Shown piece after piece: positions 1-7,944 of a DNA stretch of 64,000 nucleotides (position 1 is its first letter; each line of letters opens with the position of its first letter). This DNA is from an uncultured Barnesiella sp. (lineage in GTDB: Bacteria; Bacteroidota; Bacteroidia; Bacteroidales; Barnesiellaceae), in assembly GCA_944320015.1 (NCBI GenBank), contig CALUFO010000001.1, forward strand, positions 1 through 64,000, read 5' to 3'. Below the pieces are notes generated by a model, which was given only the letters and a program-made list of their open reading frames with translations, had not been told where the DNA came from and ran no database searches. Both the position numbers and the translations under genes were made by a program.

Positions 1-126
1 ACAGAGGAGAAGTGTAGATAGTTCTCCTACCCTTAGGATAGCCCGTAGTAGGGGATAGTTTTAAACTCCTCCTCTGTGTTTTGCGGAGCAAAATATAGGG
101 GAGGTGGCACGCAGTGGCGGAGGGGT
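1..126 (+). repeat. BIME-like repeat element R1, cut by the window edge
   Basis: Right-hand part of the dispersed element described fully under R3. It has the central spacer, then the right unit: an AAACTCCTC arm, a hairpin with stem TTTTGC, loop GGA and stem GCAAAA, a second hairpin CAC-GCA-GTG, and the closing arm GAGGGGTT. The left unit lies outside the window. Open frames through it are products of the repeat and lack codon bias or homology I recognise. Confidence 0.8.
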
Positions 127-337
127 TGTTGTTCATTCTTCTCAGCAGCGAGAAGAACGAACCAAGAAGCGCCGCCGCTGTTATCGGGCTTGCTCGCTCG
201 GCCGCTGCTGCCGCCGTCGGGGTCTGCGGAACTCGCTTCGCTCAGACAGTCCTCGCCCCGGTTCCTCCGCCGGCAGGCGCCCTCCCGGCCCGATAAAGGC
301 GGTTTTCCCTATCGGACACGCTTGTTGTTATTTTCTC
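127..337 (+). repeat. GC-rich 'B' spacer module, copy 1
   Basis: A module of about 210 bp joining two BIME-like elements. It starts with an inverted repeat (TTCTTCTC, 6 nt, GAGAAGAA) and contains a long-range inverted repeat (TTATCGGGC near 180 and its complement near 290) enclosing a GC-rich core with further small palindromes. Copies lie at 947-1156 (same strand) and at 54896-55107 and 55618-55829 (opposite strand), always between the same element ends. No gene is evident. Confidence 0.75.
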
Positions 338-521
338 AACCCCTCTCCTCGGGACGTATGTCCCTCGGTGTCTCCCCTATATTGCTGGCGCAACACAGAG
401 GAGAAGTGAAGATAGTTCTCCTACCCTTTGGATAGCCAGTAGTAGGGGATAGATTTAAACTCCTCCTCTGTGTTTTGCGGAGCAAAATATAGGGGAGGTG
501 GCACGCAGTGGCGGAGGGGTT
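338..521 (+). repeat. BIME-like repeat element R2
   Basis: Complete element running from AACCCCTC to GAGGGGTT. The left unit tip is a TTGC/GCAA stem and the right unit tip is TTTTGC-GGA-GCAAAA. The second-position hairpins are GGGAC/GTCCC (left) and CAC-GCA-GTG (right). A spacer of about 35 nt follows (522-556). Confidence 0.85.
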
Positions 522-556
522 TAAATGCCTTCATGCTCAGTGTTTTATTTTTTTTC

Positions 557-739
557 AACCCCTCTCCTCGGGACGGAGTCCCTCGGTTTCTCCCCTATAT
601 TCCCCTTGCGGGGAACACAGAGGAGAAGTGAAGATAGTTCTCCTACCCTTAGGATAGCCAGTAGCAGGGGATAGTTTTAAACTCCTCCTCTGCTCGGCGG
701 TAGCCGAGATAGGGGAGGTGCCCGTAGGGCGGAGGGGTT
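557..739 (+). repeat. BIME-like repeat element R3 (reference copy)
   Basis: Best reference copy, about 183 bp with terminal inverted repeats AACCCCTC/GAGGGGTT. It is an inverted pair of units around a central spacer of about 50 nt. Each unit, read outward from the centre, is an AACTCCTC-like arm, a tip hairpin flanked by CTCTGTG and TATAGGGGAG (pairing with G-T wobbles), a second small hairpin, and GAGGGGTT, which pairs back with the first arm to make a three-way junction. The left tip is TTCCCC/GGGGAA and the right tip CTCGGC-GGTA-GCCGAG. The tip sequences differ but each stays self-complementary. Confidence 0.85.
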
Positions 740-767
740 TAAATACTTTCATGCCCAGTGTTTTTTT

Positions 768-946
768 AACCCCTCTCCTCGGGACGGTGTCCCTCGGTTT
801 CTCCCCTATATTGCTGGCGCAACACAGAGGAGAAGTGAAGATAGTTCTCCTACCCTTTGGATAGCCCGTAGTAGGGGATAGATTTAAACTCCTCCTCTGC
901 TCGGCGGTAGCCGAGATAGGGGAGGTGCCCGTAGGGCGGAGGGGTT
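768..946 (+). repeat. BIME-like repeat element R4
   Basis: Complete element. The left tip is TTGC/GCAA as in R2 and the right tip CTCGGC-GGTA-GCCGAG as in R3. It therefore combines tips from different copies, which suggests unit shuffling. The right second hairpin is CCC-GTA-GGG. Confidence 0.85.
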
Positions 947-1156
947 GTTGTTCATTCTTCTCAGCAGCGAGAAGAACGAACCAAGAAGCGCCGCCGCTGT
1001 TATCGGGCTTGCTCGCTCGGTCGCTGCTGCCACCGTCGGGGGCTGCGGAACTCGCTTCGCTCAGACAGTCCTCGCCCCGCTTCCTCCGCCGGCAGACGCC
1101 CTCCCGGCCCGATAAAGGCGGTTTTCCCTATCGGACACGCTTGCTGTTATTTTCTC
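947..1156 (+). repeat. GC-rich 'B' spacer module, copy 2
   Basis: Same module as 127-337 with a few substitutions, again between a GAGGGGTT end and an AACCCCTC start. The bounding inverted repeat TTCTTCTC/GAGAAGAA is intact. Confidence 0.75.
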
Positions 1157-1340
1157 AACCCCTCTCCTCGGGACGTATGTCCCTCGGTTTCTCCCCTATA
1201 TTCCCCTTGCGGGGAACACAGAGGAGAAGTGAAGATAGTTCTCCTATCCTTTGGATAGCCCATAGTAGGGGATAGATTTAAACTCCTCCTTTGCTCGGCG
1301 ATAGCCGAGATAGGGGAGGTGCCCGTAGGGCGGAGGGGTT
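1157..1340 (+). repeat. BIME-like repeat element R5
   Basis: Complete element. The left tip is TTCCCC/GGGGAA. The right tip is CTCGGC-GATA-GCCGAG, where the loop has changed from GGTA to GATA but stays within the GNNA pattern. Confidence 0.85.
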
Positions 1341-1374
1341 TAAATGCCTTCATGCTCAGTGTTTTATTTTTTTC

Positions 1375-1500
1375 AACCCCTCTCCTCGGGACGGAGTCCC
1401 TCGGTGTCTCCCCTATATTCCCCTTGCGGGGAACACAGAGGAGAAGTTTAAAATGCTTTCATGCCCAGTATTTTCTCAACCCCTCTCCGCGGTGAAGATA
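1375..1500 (+). repeat. Decayed half element R6 and a fragment
   Basis: Left unit only (AACCCCTC, GGGAC/GTCCC hairpin, TTCCCC/GGGGAA tip, GAGGAG). It then runs into a spacer and a second short AACCCCTC fragment at about 1478. It marks the end of the array just upstream of the protease promoter. Confidence 0.7.
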
Positions 1501-1567
1501 GTTTGAAGGGCTTGGAAAAATAAGCGTTTCACATTGTAGGATAAAAAATATAGAAAATGTTAAATTG

Positions 1568-1598
1568 TTGCAGAATATATGTGGAATTTCTATTTTTG
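1568..1598 (+). promoter_or_regulatory. Bacteroidales-type promoter of the C10 protease
   Basis: TTG at 1568-1570, a 20-nt spacer, then TATTTTTG at 1591-1598, matching the TAnnTTTG -7 element. It lies about 48 nt before the chosen start codon. Confidence 0.6.
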
Positions 1599-1645
1599 TA
1601 ACCCAAAATAAAAGCCAGTTTGTAAAAAAGAACCAAAAACCGATT

Positions 1646-3313
1646 ATGAAATATAGATTATTACTATTTGCAGCGCTGCTACTCTCGGGAATGGGAGTAG
1701 GGCGTGCAGCCGTAGTGTCGGCCGAGACCGCCAAGGAGACGGCCGATATGTTGTTGAGCCAGCGAGGCGGCGCCTCGTTCAAGGGCGGAGACGCCAGCGT
1801 GGAAACCGTGATGAAAGGCGACGTGCCGGTTTATCACATTGTCCGTTTCGAAAAAGGCGGCTGGGCATTGATTTCGGCCGAGGATACGGTCGATCCCCTG
1901 TTGGGCTACTCGTTCGATAGCGAGTTCCAATCGAAGGAACAGCCTGCGGTAATCAAAGATTGGTTGCAGGAGTACACCGACCAAATAGAGATAGTCCGTA
2001 AAAATCCTCTCGCCCAGCGTCATTACCGTTGGGACGGCGATATTGTCACCCGTGCCGGAGAGAATGGTGTCGAGCCGCTTGTTACAGTGAAATGGGATCA
2101 AGGAGTTCCTTATAACAGCCTGTGCCCGAAAGTAGACGGAGGCCCCGGCGGTCGTGCCTATGTGGGTTGTGTGGCCGTGGCCATGGGACAGGCGTTGAGT
2201 GTGGTGCAGTATCCGTTGCGTGGAACAGGCACCAAGACCTATACCTCGACGGTGGGCGGATCGTTGAGTGTGAATTTCGACGAGGAGCCCGATTACGATT
2301 GGGACGCCATACTGTCGGGAGCCAATAACTATGCCGAGGTGGCTCGGTTGCTCTATCACTGCGGCGTGCTCATCGACATGGAGTATGGTGCTGACGGGTC
2401 GGGGGCCATTACCGATAATGTTCCTTATTATTTCAAAACATTCTATGGGTTTCCCGAGTCGTGTGTATGTTATAACCGCGACAACTATCCCGGCGGCGAC
2501 GACGCTTGGCACCAGCTGTTGCAAGAAGAGTTGAAGCGCGGCCGCTGTGTGATCTACGCCGGCAACGAGGGCGGCAATGTGGGGCACTGCTTCAACCTCG
2601 ACGGTTGGAATGGCGATAAAAGCTATCATATCAACTGGGGTTGGGGCGGTGTGAATAACGGCTATTATACCCTCAACAACTTGGGCGATGGTGTTCAAGG
2701 CTCCTACCCCGATAACCACCGGGCGGTGGTGGGAGTGGCTCCGAAATCGGCAACTCCGTATGACATACGCCTGAGCACCACCCGTGTGAAGATAGGTACG
2801 CCGGCAGGCGAGGCGGTGGCCGATGTGACGGTGTACAGCGACATGCCCAGCGACGAATATAACTTTGAGACGAAAGGCCCGGAAGCATTCCCTCCCGGAA
2901 GCGGAAAATTCGCCGAGGCCAGCTACGAGGTGCGCGACGGCAAGCTCTATACGACCAAACTCATCGAGGACAAGGCTGCCCACAAAACCGTATATATCAA
3001 GGCTATCCACAAAGAGAGCGGCAACTCCTACGAGAAGAAATTCGACTTGCAACTTTCTACCACGGGTATCGACGAGGTGTCGGCCGAGACGGTGAGAGTA
3101 TATCCCGTGCCCGCTGTCGATGTGTTGAATATCGAGACTCCCGACGCTGCCGGCGAGTATGCCATTTACAACTTGGCCGGTATGCTGTTGCAGCGTGGCG
3201 ACATTAGCGACAATGTGACGACGGTCGATGTGTCGAGCCTTGCGAAAGGTAGCTATATGCTGCGCTATTCGGCTCCGCAAGGCGTGGTGACCAAAGCGTT
3301 TATCGTGAAATAA
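1646..3313 (+). CDS. Secreted C10-family (streptopain-like) cysteine protease with T9SS tail
   Basis: Secreted peptidase of family C10 (SpeB/interpain type), 555 aa. A signal peptide covers residues 1-22 (Lys/Arg then a Leu-rich core). A Spi-like propeptide follows to about residue 140. The catalytic domain has Cys175 in VGCVAVAMGQ and His314 in GHCFNLDGW, followed by the INWGWGG motif (about 329-335). The last 80 or so residues resemble a type IX secretion sorting domain (YPVPAVDVLNI, GMLLQRG, KGSYMLR), so export through the outer membrane is likely. An upstream in-frame ATG at 1565 would put 27 hydrophilic residues before the signal peptide, so 1646 is preferred. The gene stands alone between two patches of dispersed repeats, and no inhibitor gene is adjacent. 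Confidence 0.93.
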   Translation: MKYRLLLFAALLLSGMGVGRAAVVSAETAKETADMLLSQRGGASFKGGDASVETVMKGDVPVYHIVRFEKGGWALISAEDTVDPLLGYSFDSEFQSKEQPAVIKDWLQEYTDQIEIVRKNPLAQRHYRWDGDIVTRAGENGVEPLVTVKWDQGVPYNSLCPKVDGGPGGRAYVGCVAVAMGQALSVVQYPLRGTGTKTYTSTVGGSLSVNFDEEPDYDWDAILSGANNYAEVARLLYHCGVLIDMEYGADGSGAITDNVPYYFKTFYGFPESCVCYNRDNYPGGDDAWHQLLQEELKRGRCVIYAGNEGGNVGHCFNLDGWNGDKSYHINWGWGGVNNGYYTLNNLGDGVQGSYPDNHRAVVGVAPKSATPYDIRLSTTRVKIGTPAGEAVADVTVYSDMPSDEYNFETKGPEAFPPGSGKFAEASYEVRDGKLYTTKLIEDKAAHKTVYIKAIHKESGNSYEKKFDLQLSTTGIDEVSAETVRVYPVPAVDVLNIETPDAAGEYAIYNLAGMLLQRGDISDNVTTVDVSSLAKGSYMLRYSAPQGVVTKAFIVK

Positions 3314-3334
3314 CCCCCGATAATGGCTATATGA

Positions 3335-3370
3335 ACGAGTGCCTGCACAAGCGCGGCACTCGTTTTTTTT
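3335..3370 (+). terminator. Rho-independent terminator after the protease
   Basis: Inverted repeat CGAGTGCC ... GGCACTCG followed directly by eight T residues. Confidence 0.85.
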
Positions 3371-3449
3371 ATCATTCTTTCAACCCTCACTGTCCTTGAA
3401 TTAAAAAACCTGTATATAAAAGCATTTGAGTCCTTCCGGCTCTGAATTG

Positions 3450-3600
3450 TTTAAACCCCTCCGTCACTGCGTGCCACCTCCCCTATATCCCCCTCACGGG
3501 GAACACAGAGGAGGAGTTTAAAATGCCCTCATACCCCAGTGTTTTATTTTTTCAATTCTTCTCCTTGGGACGGGTGTCCCTCGGTTTTACCCTTGTTTTA
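3450..3600 (+). repeat. Degenerate BIME-like repeat between the protease and lptC
   Basis: Starts with one well-preserved unit (AACCCCTC, CAC-TGC-GTG hairpin, tip CCCC-TCAC-GGGG, GAGGAG arm) in the opposite unit sense to the left units of R2-R6. A spacer and a degraded unit with a GGGAC/GTCCC hairpin follow. Together with the array before 1500 it brackets the protease gene. Confidence 0.7.
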
Positions 3601-3643
3601 TATCCGGGACGAGGGCTGCCGCGCGAAATTTTGCGGGGGAATA

Positions 3644-3675
3644 TTTGGAGTGCCCTGCAACTATTTATACTTTTG
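3644..3675 (+). promoter_or_regulatory. Promoter of the lptC operon
   Basis: TTTG at 3644-3647, a 20-nt spacer, TACTTTTG at 3668-3675. Full match to the Bacteroidales sigma-ABfr pattern, 19 nt before the lptC start. Confidence 0.7.
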
Positions 3676-3694
3676 CAGTATAGTTTAATCCCGC

Positions 3695-4366
3695 ATGAGC
3701 GAACAAGAATATAGCGACCGCCGTTTTATCGCTGTCTCCCGTTGGGGGATAGCCACATTTTTCGCCCTTACGTTGTTGGGCGCGGGCTGTTCGGGCTCGA
3801 AAAACGAGATGGTGAAGGGGTTTGACAACGTGGCCGAGGTACCCACGTTGCGCACCCTCGATGTGATGACGCTTATCTCGGACTCGGGCGTGACCCGCTA
3901 CCGCATCAAAGCCCCCGAGTGGCTCATCTACGAGAATGCCCAAGAGCCCTATTGGTATTTTCCCCGGGGATTGCATGTGGAGAAGTTTGATTCGGTCTTC
4001 GCCACCGAGGCCTTGATACAGGGCGACACGGCTACCTATTTCAAAAACAAACAGTTGTGGCGCCTCGACAAGAACGTGCGTATCGAGAATATGAAAGAGG
4101 AGACTTTCCTCACGTCGCAAATCTTTTGGGACCAGCGCAAGCGCGAAATCTATTCCGATTCGTTTATCCATATCGAGACTCCCGACGAGGTTATCGAGGG
4201 GTATGGGTTTACCTCGAACGAGCAGATGACCCGCTACAAAATACGCCGCACAAGCGGTATATTCCCCATTAAGCGCGATAGCGTCGCCGCCGATTCGACC
4301 GCGGGCGACAGCGTGCCGCCTCCCTACGAGCCGGCCGTGCGAATCCAGCAAAAGAGGAACTCATGA
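3695..4366 (+). CDS. lptC: LPS export ABC transporter periplasmic protein LptC
   Basis: 223 aa. LptC links the inner-membrane LptBFG transporter to the periplasmic LptA bridge in lipopolysaccharide export. A short N-terminus is followed by a hydrophobic segment ending in LLGAGC, so Cys32 looks like a lipobox; Bacteroidota LptC is often a predicted lipoprotein rather than a single-pass membrane protein. The OstA/LptC-like beta-strand region follows (about 50-190), with patterns such as RYRIKAPEWLIY and QLWRLDKNVRIEN, then a Pro/Ser/Asp-rich tail. The stop codon overlaps the next start (ATGA at 4363), indicating translational coupling. Confidence 0.85.
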   Translation: MSEQEYSDRRFIAVSRWGIATFFALTLLGAGCSGSKNEMVKGFDNVAEVPTLRTLDVMTLISDSGVTRYRIKAPEWLIYENAQEPYWYFPRGLHVEKFDSVFATEALIQGDTATYFKNKQLWRLDKNVRIENMKEETFLTSQIFWDQRKREIYSDSFIHIETPDEVIEGYGFTSNEQMTRYKIRRTSGIFPIKRDSVAADSTAGDSVPPPYEPAVRIQQKRNS

Positions 4367-5625
4367 ATTGGACGTTGATTATATTGATAGCCCTGCTTTT
4401 CTCGGCTTTTTTCTCGGGTATGGAGGTCGCTTTTGTCTCGTCGAACAAGGTGCGCGCCGAGTTGGATATGAAGCGGCGTGGCCTGTTGGCGAGGATTTTG
4501 GGACAGTTTTATGGTCACGAGGAGATGTTTATCTCGACCATGCTGGTGGGAAACAATATCGCCGTGGTCGTTTGCGGCATGGGCATGGCCGCGCTTTTGG
4601 AGCCGGTTATCGCCGGGGTGTGGGACCAAGCGGCTTTTGTCGTGACGATGCAAATCCTATTGTCGGCCCTGCTCATTCTATTGGTAGGCGAGTTCCTGCC
4701 TAAGACGCTTTTCCGCATCGACCCCAATGCCACGATGCGCTTCTTCTCGCCCCTTGTGTGGCTGTTCTATGTCGTGCTGTATCCCATATCGAAATTCACT
4801 TCGATTGTCTCGAAAGGAATCATGCGTCTGGGCGGGGTGAAGATCGTGCGCCATTCCTATGGCTCGATGATGAGCAAGCTCGAACTCGACTCGTTTATCC
4901 AGAAAAGTATCGACGAAAGCGACTCGGAAAAACCGGTTGAGCCCGAGATGAAAATTTTTCAAAATGCGCTCGACTTCTCGAATGTACATTTGCGTGACTG
5001 CATGATTCCCCGCACCGAACTGGTGGCTGTCGATATCGACGAGGTTACGGTCGAGGAACTGTTGCAGACGTTTATCGGCACCGGCCTGTCCAAGGTGGTG
5101 GTTTATCGGGAGAATATCGACAACATATTGGGTTATATCCACTCTTCCGAGATGTTCAAGCAGCGAGACGACTGGCGCAAAAGCATTCGCCCGGCGGTGT
5201 TTGCCCCCGAGAGCATGCTCGCCAATAAGTTGATGCGGAGTCTGATGCAGCAAAAGAAAAGTTTGGCTATTGTCGTCGACGAGTTTGGCGGAACCGCCGG
5301 CATCGTCACTCTCGAAGATTTGGTGGAGGAGATATTCGGCGACATAGAAGACGAGCACGACACCCAAAACTTCATCGCCCGCAAGGTGGGCGCGGACGAG
5401 TATGAGTTCTCGGGGCGTATGGAGATAGAGCGCATCAACGAGGAGTTTGGACTCGATATACCCGAGTCGGACGACTATCTCACCGTGGCGGGATATATCT
5501 TATATCATTATCATACGCTGCCCCGGCTCGGCGAAACGGTGGTTATCAAGAATTATCGGTTCACGATTTTGCGCCGCAAAGCTACGAAAATCGAACTCGT
5601 ACGCATGAAAATAGAGAATAAATAG
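4363..5625 (+). CDS. CNNM/CBS-domain membrane protein of the HlyC/CorC (GldE-like) family
   Basis: 420 aa. The N-terminal DUF21/CNNM transmembrane domain has hydrophobic segments at about 3-25, 60-80, 90-112 and 128-150. A CBS pair follows (about 205-330, including MIPRTELVAVDID and VVDEFGGTAGIVTLEDLVEEIFGDI), then a C-terminal CorC_HlyC transporter-associated domain (about 340-415). The family is linked to divalent-cation (Mg2+/Co2+) handling; in gliding Bacteroidota the homologue is GldE. Adjacency to lptC is common in this phylum. Transport substrate cannot be told from sequence. Confidence 0.85.
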   Translation: MNWTLIILIALLFSAFFSGMEVAFVSSNKVRAELDMKRRGLLARILGQFYGHEEMFISTMLVGNNIAVVVCGMGMAALLEPVIAGVWDQAAFVVTMQILLSALLILLVGEFLPKTLFRIDPNATMRFFSPLVWLFYVVLYPISKFTSIVSKGIMRLGGVKIVRHSYGSMMSKLELDSFIQKSIDESDSEKPVEPEMKIFQNALDFSNVHLRDCMIPRTELVAVDIDEVTVEELLQTFIGTGLSKVVVYRENIDNILGYIHSSEMFKQRDDWRKSIRPAVFAPESMLANKLMRSLMQQKKSLAIVVDEFGGTAGIVTLEDLVEEIFGDIEDEHDTQNFIARKVGADEYEFSGRMEIERINEEFGLDIPESDDYLTVAGYILYHYHTLPRLGETVVIKNYRFTILRRKATKIELVRMKIENK

Positions 5626-5752
5626 CGCATGAAACGATTTTTTTTGCTTTTTCTGTGTCGATATAAATCCAAATTTTTGTAACTTCGTGCCCTTAGTAAA
5701 AGAGGATAGAAAAATAATAAAATATAAAACTAAAATTCATACAAAGTAACAA

Positions 5753-7849
5753 ATGGCTACGTTAAACAAAATCAGAAGTAAAGCAGGCCTGCTCGTGGTA
5801 ATTATCGGTGTGGCCTTGCTCGCTTTTATCGTGGGAGACTTCCTGAACTCGGGACATACCTTCTACGCCATGAATCAAAGCAAAGTCGCTGTCGTGAACG
5901 GGACGAATATAGGAGTCGAGGAATTTCAGGAGCGTGTGAAAATGCGTACCGACGAATTGCAACAAATGTATGCGCAACGCGGCATGAATTTCCCCGATGG
6001 CTATGTATCCCGCATCAACCAAGAGGTTTATGCCCAGATGGTGAACGAAATATTGCTGAACGAAGAACTGGAAAAACTGGGAATCGTTGTCAGCAAAGAA
6101 GAATTGGCCGACTTGTTGAGCGGCGACAACATTTCACCGCAAGTGCGCCAGTACTTCACCAATCCCCAGACAGGCGAATTCGACCGTCAGGGACTGCTCA
6201 ATTTTATACAGGTGGTGCTCGACCCCGAGGCTCACGGGTATAATACCCCCGAGCTGCTCGCCCAAATAGAGCCTCAACGTCAATTGTGGCTGCGCCTCGA
6301 GCAACAGGTGAAGCAAGACCGCGCCATTCAGAAATTTGCCAATCTGCTCAACCGCGCCATCATGCCCAACAAACTCGACATCGAGAACTCGTTTGAAGAC
6401 AGCAAGACTTCGGCCAATATCGCCTATGCCTTGCAGCCCTATACCTCGATAGCCGATTCGACGATCGCAGTGAGCGATAGCGAGTTGAAAGCCGAGTATA
6501 ACAAAGTGAAAGAATCGTACAAGATGCCCGAGCGTCGTGCGATTAAATATATCAAAATCGACATCGAACCCAGCGAAGCCGATTACGCCAAGGCTAAGGA
6601 GACGGTCGAGATGAACCAATCGGAGTTCGCCGAAACCGACGATGTGGTGGCTTTTGTCGCCAATAACTCCGACGAGTCGTATGACGACTCCTTCGTGGCT
6701 ATCTCGTCGATGCCCGAGAAGATGAAAAAATTCGCCCAATCGGCAGCCGTGAACGAATCGTCGCCCCTCGAATTTGAGAACGACACCTATACCATGTATC
6801 GATTGATGGATACGAAAGTCGCTCCCGACTCGATAAAAGTGCGGTTGCTGTCGTTCCAACCCCGTTCGACCGAAATCGACAGTGTGTTGAAGGTCTTGAA
6901 CAACGGTGGTAGCTTTGCCGAACTTTCGGCCAAATACAACGGCAACGACGAAATTTGGTTGACCGAGAACATGGCTTCGAGCGTGGGCCGTCCCTTTATC
7001 AATAAAGTATTTAGCGAAACCGGAAACGGCTATTTCAAAGCCGAGAGTCTGGGAGGCGATCATATCGTACAGATATTGTCGCGCACGGCTCCGGTGAAAA
7101 AAGCCAAAGTCGCCGCTTATGTGCTGGCCGTCGTTCCCAGTACCGAAACCCACACGGCTCTTTACAACCAATTGTCGTCTTATAGCGCGATGAACAATAC
7201 CGCCGAGAAATTCAGCGCGGGAGCCAAAGAGGCCGGATATACGGTAAGCAGCTATGAATGTAGCGCCGAAGACTACTCTTTGCCCGGAATCAGCGACGCC
7301 CGTCAAGCTATCCGCTGGGCGTTCAATGCCGATAAAGGAGAGGTATCGGAAATCTTTACGATCGACGACTCTTTTGTAATTGCCGCTCTCGACAATATCT
7401 CGAAAGAGGGATACACTCCGCTCGAGCAAGTGAAAGATATGTTGACTATGCAGATTCGCAACGACAAGAAAGCCGAGAAGATAATCGCCGATTTGAAAGC
7501 CAAGAACCTCAATTCTTTGGATGGTTACGCCGAGGCTATGAAAGCCCAAGTCGACAGTGCTAAGTTTATCTCGTTCTCCTCGCCCTCGATCACCGGTGTG
7601 GGTTACGAGCCAGTATTGAGTGGGTTGGCTCCCACGGCCGAGACTGGTAAAGTCGTAGGCCCCGTGAAAGGACTGAGAGGCGTATATGTGTTTGCCGTTA
7701 CCGACAAAACGGTTTCGGAACAGCCGTTCGACGCCCAAACCGAGACACAGAAACTTCAACAAAATTACAACTATCTCATCAATAGTCGTTTGATGGACGT
7801 GCTTCGGGATAAGGCCGACATAAAGAATACGATGATCCGTTTCTTCTGA
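5753..7849 (+). CDS. Membrane-anchored periplasmic peptidyl-prolyl isomerase/chaperone (PpiD/SurA-like)
   Basis: 698 aa. Residues 11-31 form one transmembrane anchor (LLVVIIGVALLAFIVGDFL). A SurA_N-type chaperone region follows (VVNGTNIGVEEFQERVKM, EELEKLGIVVSKEELADLLSG). The middle and C-terminal parts contain weak parvulin (PPIC) modules: about 345-445 (VKVRLLSFQPRSTEIDSVLKVL) and 455-560 (ALDNISKEGYTPLEQVKDML). Family members assist folding of newly secreted and outer-membrane proteins. The start follows the usual AT-rich Bacteroidales leader. Which parvulin modules are catalytic cannot be judged by eye. Confidence 0.85.
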   Translation: MATLNKIRSKAGLLVVIIGVALLAFIVGDFLNSGHTFYAMNQSKVAVVNGTNIGVEEFQERVKMRTDELQQMYAQRGMNFPDGYVSRINQEVYAQMVNEILLNEELEKLGIVVSKEELADLLSGDNISPQVRQYFTNPQTGEFDRQGLLNFIQVVLDPEAHGYNTPELLAQIEPQRQLWLRLEQQVKQDRAIQKFANLLNRAIMPNKLDIENSFEDSKTSANIAYALQPYTSIADSTIAVSDSELKAEYNKVKESYKMPERRAIKYIKIDIEPSEADYAKAKETVEMNQSEFAETDDVVAFVANNSDESYDDSFVAISSMPEKMKKFAQSAAVNESSPLEFENDTYTMYRLMDTKVAPDSIKVRLLSFQPRSTEIDSVLKVLNNGGSFAELSAKYNGNDEIWLTENMASSVGRPFINKVFSETGNGYFKAESLGGDHIVQILSRTAPVKKAKVAAYVLAVVPSTETHTALYNQLSSYSAMNNTAEKFSAGAKEAGYTVSSYECSAEDYSLPGISDARQAIRWAFNADKGEVSEIFTIDDSFVIAALDNISKEGYTPLEQVKDMLTMQIRNDKKAEKIIADLKAKNLNSLDGYAEAMKAQVDSAKFISFSSPSITGVGYEPVLSGLAPTAETGKVVGPVKGLRGVYVFAVTDKTVSEQPFDAQTETQKLQQNYNYLINSRLMDVLRDKADIKNTMIRFF

Positions 7850-7944
7850 TAAAACAATTTTTAGATAAACACAGGGTGCGTATATCGTAGCTTTCGGCTC
7901 GATACACGCACTTTGTATATGTGAGAACAACACTCCGGGAAATC

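Noticed and set aside
76-1506. Several frames of 60-120 codons in the left repeat array
   Set aside because: They read through the repeat and its spacer modules, recur in every copy in whatever frame is open, and have no start context or recognisable domain.
1679-3280. Long antisense frame (533 codons) within the protease gene
   Set aside because: Shadow of a GC-rich coding region; the sense gene has signal peptide, catalytic motifs and sorting tail.
6134-7933. Antisense frame (599 codons) across the PpiD-like gene
   Set aside because: Shadow frame, no family signal, crosses the promoter region of rlmN.
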